In this document: piece after piece, positions 1-10,238 of the stretch
Numbering within the stretch: position 1 is the first letter of the stretch
How the letters are laid out: each line of letters starts with the position of its first letter
DNA from: Antennarius striatus
Taxonomy: Eukaryota; Chordata; Actinopteri; Lophiiformes; Antennariidae
Assembly (NCBI RefSeq): GCF_040054535.1
Contig: NC_090785.1
Span: forward strand, 8,374,501-8,438,500
DNA: 64,000 nt
Direction: 5' to 3'
The notes under the pieces: generated by a model
What the model saw: only the letters and a program-made list of their open reading frames with translations
Told to the model about the DNA's origin: nothing
Database searches by the model: none
Made by a program: the position numbers and the translations under genes

Positions 1-574
1 TGTTATTCATATTGGATTATGTATAATTTTAACCTTTTGGTACGAAATCTCCTTTTGTTTTAATTTATTAGTGACATATCTCAGTTTAAAGTATATAATT
101 TACTCTTTTGTAAATATTCAAATTGAGTGTTAATCTACAGGAAACTAATTGTTTTGATACCTTTTTTTAAAAAAAAATGCTTTTCAGGTGAGTCGTGTAG
201 ATGCAGATGTTTTAATGCTTGTTGTCACTTTTGTTTTTATCTCATTCGAACAAAGGACCTGTCATCACAACAGTCCTTCACTCGGTACAAATCGGAAGGT
301 TTATGATAGTTACTATTAAGGAGATTATTTGGGTTCCCTAATCTCCAATCTGAGGATTAACCGAGGCTATTGGTGTGTCCAGATTATTACGTCTCTATTC
401 TCGGCCCCTCTGTTTACACCCCCGCAGGGACTCGAGCATATTGTTTTTGTGTCGGGAACTTTTTTTTTTTAAAAACTCATCCCGATCTAAAAGTTATTTT
501 TAACATTTAAAAGTCTGTTTTAAGCGGTCAGGTCTTTTTTTTTTTTTGGTTGATCTGACGTTTAGCGGACTATC
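1..574 (+). promoter_or_regulatory. foxo4: foxo4 upstream region and 5' UTR
   Basis: AT-rich sequence to about 340, then a more mixed segment leading to the foxo4 start codon. An inverted CCAAT box (ATTGG) is at 369-373 and a forkhead core element TGTTTAC at 411-417. CpG density rises sharply after the start codon, so the CpG-rich block covers exon 1 more than this flank. No TATA box stands out and the transcription start cannot be fixed from sequence. Confidence 0.45.
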
Positions 575-1015
575 ATGGAGGAAACGTCGATTCCCCCCAT
601 TGACCCAGATTTCGAGCCGCAGAGCAGACCCCGCTCCTGCACGTGGCCCCTGCCCCGACCGGACATCTCGGTTGTCAAACCGGAGGGCGCGGACGGCACG
701 GAGTCCGCCGCCGGGACCCCGCCCGCCGACGAGGACAAACCCGAACCGCAGCAAATCACGTCCGAGCCCGAGAAAGCCGTCGCGTCCGCCGAGGGAGGAC
801 TCGTGGCCGGCGGGGGCGGAGCCGGCGCGACGCCCCGGAAAGGATCGTCCCGACGCAACGCGTGGGGGAACCAGAGCTACGCGGATCTGATCAGTCAGGC
901 CATCGAGAACTCACCTGAGAAGAGGCTGACCCTGGCGCAGATCTACGAGTGGATGGTGAAGACGGTGCCTTACTTCAGAGACAAAGGAGACAGCAACAGC
1001 TCTGCAGGCTGGAAG
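575..1015 (+). CDS. foxo4: foxo4 coding exon 1
   Basis: Encodes residues 1-147, ending GWK, followed by donor GTGGGT at 1016. The start has A at -3 in TATCATGG and directly precedes the family N-terminus. The exon is very GC- and CpG-rich compared with its surroundings, as expected of a promoter-proximal CpG island. Open frames on other strands here are composition artefacts. Confidence 0.93.
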
Positions 1016-3586
1016 GTGGGTGCTGGGGTCGTGTCCCTTTAGAGTGCATGAAATGTAAGAGACCCACTGGGAAATATGAAGAAAACAGTCACAAGTGGTG
1101 GAAGATTTGTCGATATTGATAGATAATCACAGTTTTAGATAAAAATGTTAACTTTAAATTTTTCTAATGTTTTTTTTTTGAGTATTTGAGGATGAATTAA
1201 TGAGACATTAAAAAATGAAATCATGAAAAAATTATGGGTGGTCATGCAAAATCAAAAATTATCACGATTTTCCATCACACAGATGAATCAAAATCGATGT
1301 CTTAATTCTGAACTTTCTGAAGATTAAAATATATATTTGTAATATATATTTATGGGGGGTTTGGAGGTAGAGACACAAGTATTTAATAAGTTATACCAAG
1401 TCAGAAATAGATCTGGATTGCAATTAGACAAAATAATATTTTGTTGATAACTCGTCAAACACTGATGAACACATGACTCCAGATGCTAAGACCTTCTGTC
1501 TTGGGCCAAGGAATCAGGTGGCCTGTCTTCAGCTGGCAGGCAGCAGTCAAACTGGAACAATGTCGTCATGGCAACACAACCCAAGTCTGTGCTGCGTCCG
1601 GGTGCAGCGACACAACGATCGGCTTCAGCGTCTCCGAGTGCTGTGTGGTTATTTGTATCATCAGTCATCCCAAAACGTTTTTGCATGTTTACTTTGAAAA
1701 GAAGCAAAATAAAATAATTGCTTTTAACTCATTCTCATAGTTTGATAATATTTTTGTAGTTATGATTCCATTTTTTTGAAGGGATCAAACAAGGAAAGAT
1801 ATATATTCACGTGTAACAACTGTTTTCCACAATTATGTTGTAAAATTAATTTTGCTGCATTGATTTACAGCTTCTCTGGGGCGACTTGACCAGATCCAAA
1901 ATCAGCACTTTACACAATTTAATATGCATAATTTGATAAGTGAATCATTTATTTGTATGTCTACCCATGCTTTGGTTTTATTGACTCATTCTAGAGTGTG
2001 ATAATATTTCTATGAGTTGCTGGATGACGCTCTCTTCTTAATCTACATTCTTTGTGTCTTCCTTTCTTCGTTTTTGTTTTCAGAATTCGATTCGCCACAA
2101 TTTGTCACTCCACAACAAGTTCCTGAGGGTTCACAATGAATCAACAGGCAAGAGCTCGTGGTGGATGCTCAACCCAGAAGGCGGCAAGACGGGGAAAGCT
2201 CCTCGCCGCCGGGCCGCCTCCATGGACAACAGCAGCAAGCTGCTGAAGAGCCGCATGCGGGCCAAGCAGACCAAGAAGCAGGCAGGAGCAGCCAGCCTGG
2301 GGGGGACTGGGGGGGCGCTCCAGGGGGACGGCAACACAGGTTCAGCGGGCGCCGACAGCCCTAATTCATCCCAGCAGTTTCCCAAATGGGGGGTCAACAG
2401 CAGCAGCCCCTCGTCCCGCGGCAGCCTGGACGACGCGGACATGTGGACCACCTTCCGCCCGCGCACGAGCTCCAACGCCAGCACCCTGAGCGGACGTCTG
2501 TCCCCCATCGCCCCCGGACAGGAGGACGACGACAACCTGCCCGAGGACTCGCTGCTGGGGAGATACACAGCCAGCAGCTTGACCCCCACCCTCACAGAGA
2601 CCCTCATGGAGGACCTGGATCTGATCGACGGCCTCACCTTGATGACCGGACAGCAGGGAGGGGCGAGTCCCAGCACTGCCCCGCCGGCGCCTCCCACTCC
2701 ACTCCCGTCTGCCTCCACCCTGCTGCCTCGTGGCTCCGGCTTCTCCACCTTCAATCCGCTGCAGCCCTCCAGCCTCCCCCAAGCACCCCCCCACACCGTG
2801 TCCCAGACGTCCATCTCTCCGTGTGGGCCCGGCAGCAAGGAGCCGTCCACCTTCAGCAACTCCCTCTTCAACCCCATGACCAGCCCCGCCTCTCGTGGGA
2901 GCGGCCATTACAGCCCCCACGTGCCTTCCAGCCTGGAGGCTCTCCTCACCTCCGACTCACCCCCTCCCAGCGATGTCATGATGACCCAGGTGGACCCCCT
3001 CATGCCCAGCCCTGGAGGGGTGGGCCTGATGGGACTTGGCACTTCTGTGGTGGGCGTACGGTCCAAACCCAATCAGCTGCTGTTGGGGAAATCCCTGGAG
3101 CCCAACGCGGTGGCGCCGATGCCGATGCAAGCTCAGATGCAGGCGCAGCAGCATCATCTTCATCACCAGCAGCAACAGCAGCAACACCAGCATCACACTC
3201 GCATTGGGTTGGGGATGATCCTCTCAGGTATGTCTCAGGACCCATCGCAGCTCTCTGCCCTCAAAGCCCAGCATGCCTCAGTGCCCCCCCTGGCGCCTCA
3301 TCACGGCGGGCCTGTGGCGTCGGCGCTCCCCAGCATGAGTTTGCAGGGGGTGACTCCGTTCGGAGCGCCGTCCTTCTTCCAGACCACTCAGGACCGACTT
3401 CCCACAGACTTGGACATAGACATGTTCACCGAAAACCTGGATTGCGACGTGGATTACATCATCAACAGTGACCTCATGGACGGAGATGGCATCGACTTCA
3501 ACTTTGACCCCATGCCACCTGGAAGCCAAGGTTACGCCGGGCCTGCCACCACGCAGAGCTCCGCTCACAACTGGGTGCCCAGCTAA
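575..3586 (+). CDS. foxo4: Forkhead box O transcription factor FOXO4 (whole coding region, 2 exons)
   Basis: Nuclear forkhead activator at the end of the insulin/PI3K-AKT pathway. Exons 575-1015 and 2084-3586 join in phase 0 to give 647 residues. Visible parts: first AKT site RPRSCT (Thr23); forkhead domain about 95-182, with the splice inside it just before recognition helix NSIRHNLSLH (148-157); second AKT site RRRAAS (Ser193); third site RPRTSS (Ser277); a Gln/His-rich stretch about 497-518; and an acidic C-terminal activation segment about 586-622 rich in Asp and Leu. FOXO4 is preferred over FOXO1/3 because of the DFEPQSRPRSCTWP start, AWGNQSY, ADMWTTFRPR and EALLTSDSPPP. It is longer than human FOXO4 (505 aa), mostly in the Ser/Pro-rich middle. 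The split inside the forkhead is the family gene structure. It is convergent with the sestrin downstream. Whether it is a teleost a or b copy cannot be told. Confidence 0.93.
1016..2083 (+). other. foxo4: foxo4 intron 1
   Basis: A 1068-bp intron bounded by donor GTGGGT and acceptor TTTTCAG. In mammals this FOXO intron is usually tens of kilobases, so it is strongly compacted here. Inside I see only AT-rich sequence and no conserved exon or recognisable repeat. Confidence 0.85.
2084..3586 (+). CDS. foxo4: foxo4 coding exon 2
   Basis: Encodes residues 148-647 and the TAA stop at 3584-3586. It holds the second half of the forkhead, the basic nuclear localisation region RRRAASMD, the Ser/Pro-rich linker, the CAG/CAT-rich tract coding Gln/His, and the transactivation domain. 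GC-rich throughout, unlike flanking DNA. Confidence 0.93.
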   Translation, partial: NSIRHNLSLHNKFLRVHNESTGKSSWWMLNPEGGKTGKAPRRRAASMDNSSKLLKSRMRAKQTKKQAGAASLGGTGGALQGDGNTGSAGADSPNSSQQFPKWGVNSSSPSSRGSLDDADMWTTFRPRTSSNASTLSGRLSPIAPGQEDDDNLPEDSLLGRYTASSLTPTLTETLMEDLDLIDGLTLMTGQQGGASPSTAPPAPPTPLPSASTLLPRGSGFSTFNPLQPSSLPQAPPHTVSQTSISPCGPGSKEPSTFSNSLFNPMTSPASRGSGHYSPHVPSSLEALLTSDSPPPSDVMMTQVDPLMPSPGGVGLMGLGTSVVGVRSKPNQLLLGKSLEPNAVAPMPMQAQMQAQQHHLHHQQQQQQHQHHTRIGLGMILSGMSQDPSQLSALKAQHASVPPLAPHHGGPVASALPSMSLQGVTPFGAPSFFQTTQDRLPTDLDIDMFTENLDCDVDYIINSDLMDGDGIDFNFDPMPPGSQGYAGPATTQSSAHNWVPS

Positions 3587-6500
3587 GTCCTCCACTGACC
3601 GAGACGAGTCTGCCAGGTACGCCGACAGCTCTCACACACCAACACACAGATAAATGTGTCAGTAACGGTTTTTATGACGCTTTAATGAGTTCATTGTTTA
3701 CAAGTTGGTAGAGAATAATCATTATTATTATAGCAAATGCAAATCACGTTTTCCTCAGACAACAACTTTAATGTCAAAAATAGATTTTATTTCCAATGAC
3801 AGGAAAGAGAAAAGCAACAAATCTTCAGCAGCTGGAAGTAGAAAATGGATTTTTAGTTCAATAAATATTTTAAAACGATGAGGGTGGGTTTAAAGAAATG
3901 TGGAAAACTTGACAGTTGGTTCCTCAATTACGATTTTTCTGTCAAATGTTCTTTATGCTCCAGATTTTTATCACTTTTAGTCTGAAAAGAAACTTTCTGA
4001 TTTGTTTAATTCATTAATCCATTTGGATTGAGACTTCATTTGCATTCATAAACTCCCCACACACTGGGCGGGTGAGGTCAGAGGTGATTCTCAGTGCATC
4101 TCTTTCTGTAATCTGGATTTATGAGCCAATCAGTGAGAGGAATGACCGTTTAATCATCACCTTGTTTTGCAGATTAGATCTCCAAAGTTACAAGATGACC
4201 TCACAAAATGACCAGTGCATTCCTCCCCACGCCGGGTGGACGTTCTATTTCCCAACACAACACTTCTCTTGGACTTCAAAGACAAAAGCAGACATCTGTG
4301 ATGCCACGTGCCAAGGAATGCAGAAGACAGGGAGGAATTTCAGGCATGAGTTTTCTCCCTTAAACAAAGAAAAAAAAAACATGCAAAAAAAGGTGGTGAT
4401 TTTTTTTTATTTTTTTTTTATAGTGAAAGACAAACTAACTCCCCACTGGTGGGACTTGTTCCTTCAGAATACACCAGAGTAGATATAGGGTGTATGGGGA
4501 CTGTGCTTTTCCAAGAAACGGCCAGATCTTCCATTGACACTAGCCTCGTGTGGATCCTCAGAACAAATGCCCTCTGATTCTCCGGATCGGGAGCGCTGAC
4601 CCGTCACCCCGCAGGAGTCGGGGAAGACTTTGAGGATTGTGACTTGAGTTTTGAACAGCTAGAAGATACAGACTGGCGGTATGACATGCTTGATTCAACG
4701 TTTGCTACACATCTCGCCCCATCCTGTGGTCGGACCGCGATCACACGTACCATTTTGATTTGTCATGAATGAGAACATTAGATAAAAGATTCGAGATCTG
4801 CAGTAATGCATTTTTTGGTGTTAAGGTAGATGTCAATTAGAGGTCGTTGGGTTTTTTTCATCCCATATGTGCAGTTAAATAAACAAAATGAAGAAATGTG
4901 ATTTGATACACAGGGCATTCAAGGGTAAATGTATGCCAACAAATGACTGGTTGGCCTAGTATTACTTATCTCAGCAGTATGCCTTTACTGACACATGGTC
5001 TACCTGATGATTCCTATCGAGTATGCATTTTTCAAAGCACTTACGTTCCCTGCATCACAGGGATCCTGGACTAGGAGCATATATCCGCTTTAGGTTGCAT
5101 CATTTCACAAAGACAAAGTTTGAATCCTATAGAAAAATGTGTAATGGTACACGTTGTACATGTTCATGTACATGATGATGTGCTATGCAGACTTATTAGG
5201 ACAAGGAGATGAAATCTTGAAAGAAATTTGAAAAATCTCTTGAAGGCTTTTTTTTTTTTTGCCCTTTAACTTTTTCCTGACATTTGGTCAGGGGGTGTGT
5301 GAGGGGACGTGGAGGTCAGACTATTCTGTCACAATTTCTTAATTATTCAGTAATTATTTTGTTCGAGAAATTAAATCACTGTGTAAGAGGTACAAAAAAA
5401 GAATATATTTGATTATAGTTTTAATATACAGTTTAGATGGAGGTAACAAATGATATATTAATACGTATGAATATATTACTAATGACAAGTGATGTTTTAT
5501 ACATTGGAAGAAGCATTTGCGGATCGTTTCTAACGGTAATTTTCTATACTTTTATTTTTGTAAAGGATGAAATGCATGTAGAATTTTTACATAACCAAAG
5601 GAACACTAATCTTTGCATGGCATTTAGCGAGTGTTTGGTCAGGACACAGTATCAAAGTGTACATAAGCTTTGCAAAAAAAAAAAAAGAAAAAAAAAGAAA
5701 AGAGGCCTGTCATTTGAAATTTATTTTGAAATATAAGTGAGGCAAAGTGCATCAATACTTGACCATTGTAACTAAACTTCCCGGTGATCTGCCTCATTAC
5801 TTTTTTGCATTTGATTGTGAATCCAAGTAAAAGAGAAAAACCTGCGCTGAAATCTGGCGTGGCGAAAAAATCTTCTTTGTCCCGTTTTTCGACCTGCCGA
5901 AGAATCGTCATCTCAAAGCGAGACTAATACAACCATTACCTCTCAGGGTCGCTCGGGAGAAACCAGACAGGAAAGCAGCCGTGCACAGATGTAATCAGAT
6001 CATGTGACGACAGCAAAAAATATTTATTCCATTTGTTTGTTCCCCTGTCGGCGCAAACTGGAACCCAACAACGCCACGTCTCTCCTGTTTTCCTGCAGGT
6101 GTTTCTGCCCAGTCGATCTCAAATTCTCAAGACTTCCCTTCTTTTAGTGAAATGTATCTTAGTATCCAGCCATGTTTATTAGTACCAGTCTATCCTTTGA
6201 GGGTTTTTATGTTTTGTTTTGACTGCCAATATTTAAAACACTATAGCATGACTTTACTTTGTAGAAAGATGAATTTAATTTCTGTCCCCCCCGAACCCCA
6301 CCTTTTAAAATTTTTTGTGGTTTGTGTTTGTATTTAATTTTTGTTCATAACGTTAAACCTTGTTGTGATCAGTAACAACACCCCATACAGTTCAGGCTCT
6401 TAATATTCATCATTTCACTGTAGATATGTGAATGTTAGCCTCTGATTTGTATAAAGCACTCTATTTCCATAAAATGTTTTTATTTGTAATGGTGCTAGAT

Positions 6501-7300
6501 TTAATTTGTATTGTATGCTGGGGATGTGCCAGGATACAGTGGGTGCATATCAGGGCTGTTTGAATTTTCTGTGTAGAACACAACAATTTTGTTTGTCTTT
6601 TATCAGTCTCTCCAATTTTTTTCTTACCCCAAAACGGTCAATTAAAAATTTAGGAACAGAAGACCTGCTTGTTCCAGGTGCATGGTTTGTCTTCTTTTTG
6701 AAATTAGTCGTTAATTTAGCAGGTTGTAAAATGCAACAAATCCCAATTTTCTGAACTTGTTGTCCCACTTGTTGGGAGTGAAACCGTTGATTGAAGCGAC
6801 TGCATCTTGTAAAATGAGTAGTGGTTTTGTGAGAATGTGCTGCAATAGGATTTCATGTCTGTAATTTACTGTTGGCTCCTAAATAGGAGGGGTTGATGAT
6901 GGGTGATGAGGGTGGGTCATGTGTGGTGTTATTACTTCCCTTGTATCTCTCCCACTATGTAATTACAACTATCTACATATTAACTAGTTTTAATTAGCAG
7001 TTAGTCCCTGTATGTTTTGAAACTTAACAAATGCCCCATTCGATAGAGTATTTTAATCATGTGTAAGGGTGGGTTTTTTTAACTTTTGTTTTCCAATAGG
7101 GGAGGGTGGGATGGACAGGTTACCATAAGTTGTGCATACGCCAATTGTTTGATTTTTGATAGATTTTCTTTTTCTTTCTTCCCCCTTCAGTATTTTTAAG
7201 ACTAAAATAAGCCAGAGATGACAAACAGTTCTGAACAGCAGAAATAAATTTAATAAACTGTTTAACCCATGCTGACTGACGTTGGTGCACTTTGAGTTCT
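3587..7300 (+). other. foxo4: foxo4 3' UTR and downstream sequence
   Basis: No coding sequence is recognisable. A good splice donor, CCAG followed by GTACGC, lies at 3617/3618, 31 bases after the stop. FOXO1 and FOXO3 genes have a 3'-UTR intron just past the stop, so part of this block may be intronic; a pyrimidine-rich acceptor ending at about 6099 is one possible partner. AT-rich 3'-UTR-like sequence continues to about 6700. AATAAA occurs at several places (for example near 3860, 4878 and 7235), so the real polyadenylation site is undecided. Confidence 0.45.
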
Positions 7301-7362
7301 TCTGAAAGTTTTTTGTACATATTACATATACAGTCCAGAATAACTTCGGTTCTGCAGCTCTA

Positions 7363-7376
7363 CCGCTAGGGGGCAG
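7363..7376 (+). promoter_or_regulatory. CTCF-like motif between foxo4 and the sestrin
   Basis: CCGCTAGGGGGCAG closely fits the CTCF core consensus (CCASYAGRKGGCRS) in forward orientation. It lies between two convergent genes, in otherwise AT-rich DNA, where an isolated match of this quality is uncommon. Binding is inferred from sequence only. Confidence 0.5.
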
Positions 7377-7399
7377 GGTCCCCCAAAACAAACCACTAT

Positions 7400-10148
7400 A
7401 TGGTAGCATAGCTTTATACATAGTTTATGTGTTACGTCAAAATATGACTTAATTGTAGTCTATATTTCTGTATTTATCAGGAGTGAATTTAAATTATCTA
7501 TTGTGTACTAAAAATACTCGTAGTAGCACAGCAGGTTAATTAAAATTTCCAAGGGCAAAGGACAAGACCCGTTTAGATGAATAAAACCAACTGCAGAAAT
7601 ACCCTGTTGATAATAGTATGACAGATCACTGAAGGCCAACATTCAATTTGACTACTGCATATTTGGGATTTCCCAAACCCCAGATTTTGACTACACATTT
7701 CAATTTTATTAAAATGTTCCCATGGAAAGTAGAAAATTATGCGAATAATAAGACTTGCAAATATGAACCTAACCCAACGCATTTAACGTGTTCTCTTCAA
7801 AGTATGTTGACTATAGACAGTGACACTCAGAGGGATAAGTTAAGTGTATTTTCATAACTAATTGAAGGTAAAACATCTAATGCAATACTTTGGTTCATTT
7901 TATTGCTGACAAATTAAGTTCCTATTCAATACATTTCCTTTTTATGGCAACTCTGAGAAAAAAATGCACACATCTGCACTGCATGTTTAATTTTGTGAAT
8001 TAATTTTGTATTTGATGTATACTCCTGAAACAAATCCCACAACCAAACTCTTACCTGTAACCATGGCAACTAATTCTAATGTGTCCAAGGACACAGATGC
8101 CACTACACCTGGAACACTCTGAATTTCACACAACTAACATGAACATGTTTTTACTTCTGAAGTGCCTAAAAACAATTTAAAGACAAATTATGAGATGCAC
8201 ACCTCTAAGGCTGTCCAGTAGTCCTACATATGGGTGGATAAAGGTCTCCGTTTGCCCCATTTCGCTCTCGTTTGTTGCAGTTAGAAAATTTGGTGACAAA
8301 GTGACTCTCCTTATTTGTAACCGTGGCAACAGGAAAAATAAAAAAATTCAAAAATGAATCACTGATGGAATCAATCCTCTACCTCCCTCTTCCTCATGTA
8401 TTTAAATGAGCACCAACAGCGCTGTGGTTCTTCGAGGTATGGTGTAAAAGAAAAAAATGGAAAAGAGACAGCGTTTATTTTCATAGAGCATCTTTATAGA
8501 AAACATTTCTTCACATTTTCAAAAAACATTTTTTTGTCTTTTCATTTGTTCTGTTTTTTCAGTTGTTTTTATAAATATCCTCCCATATTTTAAGCTGCTC
8601 AAGAGTAACATTTTTTAACATCCATCCGTGTCAAAGGCTCTTGCCGAGCTGCTGGGACTTGTAGAAAACAAGGGCGTTCACAGCTCTTATGTTTCTCTGA
8701 AATGGTGCTGACCAACACCAAGAGATATCCATCCCCACGCGGGAAAAGTGTAAGTTGCCCTGCAACCTATGACCACATCCAGCCTCCGGTAGTCAATCCT
8801 TCCACTTCAGTCAGTTTCGCCTCAAGGCACCTGTGTTAACAGCGCTTTGCTTCTGTCGATATGCACTTCTGTTTCTTCGTTACATCTGCAGTTACTAATG
8901 TCTAACTCTAAACAGTCAGTCACACAACTACATCTACCCAAACTGCAGTACAATAAGCGAGCAGGCCGTACAGTCACAACCGAAAACAACACAAGGAATA
9001 GTCAAGAGTTTACAAAAACTATAAAAATGAAAAACTGAAGGGAAAAAAAAAAAAAATAGCTTTCACATTGCTCTGCTTTGCAAAATGTACCATGGATTTT
9101 GATTCGATAGTCAGATTTGATACTGTTCACAGAAAAGCTTTAATACAAAGCATGTGCAAAAACCTGATTTCAACTGAAACTCATGACCACAGCCGACCTG
9201 CTTTCATCAATCCAATTCATCAGTGAAATTCAGTCTCTTGATCTTTCTCCGCAGGAAACAGCTCCCTGATCTCCTTAGTCAATAATTTACTGAGTGTCTT
9301 GGATCGAGTTGCTTCACTCATCTGGGGCTGAGAGCAAAATCAAAGTCTGACCATTTGAGGACAAACAATCTAGAAATCCTTGTTACACATCGTACAGTGA
9401 AGAAGAAAGGCATCAGACCCACACCACACGCCTCAATGTCTACCAACAAGCTATCCTGTATTATAAATATATAAAGTTTTTGTTTTTTTTTAAAAAGTGC
9501 TTTTTAAAAGTAACCATGGTGATGGAGTAGTTCCAGCAGTGTCACTGTTGTATTTGTTCTCAACCAGCATTAATACACGATGTTAGTTAATGTCCTCCTC
9601 AAACACTGACAAGGATTGTCTAATAAACAAACAAAAAAACCCAAAATAAACGCCTCAGTGTTCTATTAACATTCATTCAACTAGAACAAAGATTTTTTTT
9701 TTCTAGGTAGGGGTGGGAGTGCAGTTTGTACTAAAGGAGACTTCAACTAAACAGAAACGTATCGGCCGCTCTAACACTCTGCCACGACTAAGCAGTTTCT
9801 CACAGACTGAGCGGGAACAGGAAACATGTAAAAACCTAAACAAGTCCAGTAATAATTGCACATAACCTTTGAGATTTGAGAAGTGTGATGAGAGGACTTG
9901 ACAACAAGGGAATCTGCAGAAGAGCTAAGATGCGAACTTGTGGCACACAATGGTATGAATACCTTAAATCTGAGGGGGAAAAGCGTAGCAGTGAGACACA
10001 GCTATGAAATGACTGTGCCTACAAAAAGCTCTGCGTTCTCAAAAGTTCCACTCTCGTTCTACTTCATCTGCTGTTGAGAATTCCTTCTCTTCGTCTCTCG
10101 GTCTCTGTACCGGTGGAAAGTTTTCGTTTAGCTTCTTTTTCCGAGCAC
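7400..10148 (-). other. Intergenic sequence and probable sestrin 3' UTR
   Basis: AT-rich, with no coding potential on either strand beyond short chance frames. The sestrin stop is at 10149-10151 and its 3' UTR must run downwards from there. A minus-strand AATAAAA near 7897-7903 is one possible end. A poly-A run (9041-9056) and short T-runs are the only low-complexity features. Confidence 0.4.
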
Positions 10149-10238
10149 TTAGGCAATCATGTACTGAGTGATGGCTCTCAGAGCGTATAGCAGCTCAGCC
10201 TGCAGTCGCGCCTCCATGATCAGTAAATTCACGTGTGT
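10149..10238 (-). CDS. sestrin last coding exon
   Basis: 30 codons including TAA. Encodes [20 protein letters not shown] and ends RAITQYMIA, against RAITRYMT in human SESN1/2. The Lys before the conserved HVN is replaced through the Trp/Thr splice junction. Confidence 0.9.
   Translation of the reverse strand, partial: THVNLLIMEARLQAELLYALRAITQYMIA

Noticed and set aside
546..918. Arg/Pro-rich frames overlapping foxo4 exon 1
   Set aside because: CpG-island composition artefacts, no domain.
2131..2920. Long minus-strand and +2 frames across foxo4 exon 2
   Set aside because: Shadows of a GC-rich coding exon. The true frame carries the forkhead and AKT sites.
4072..4482. 136-codon + frame in the foxo4 3' region
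   Set aside because: No motif, AT-rich, ends in poly-Phe/Lys from homopolymers.
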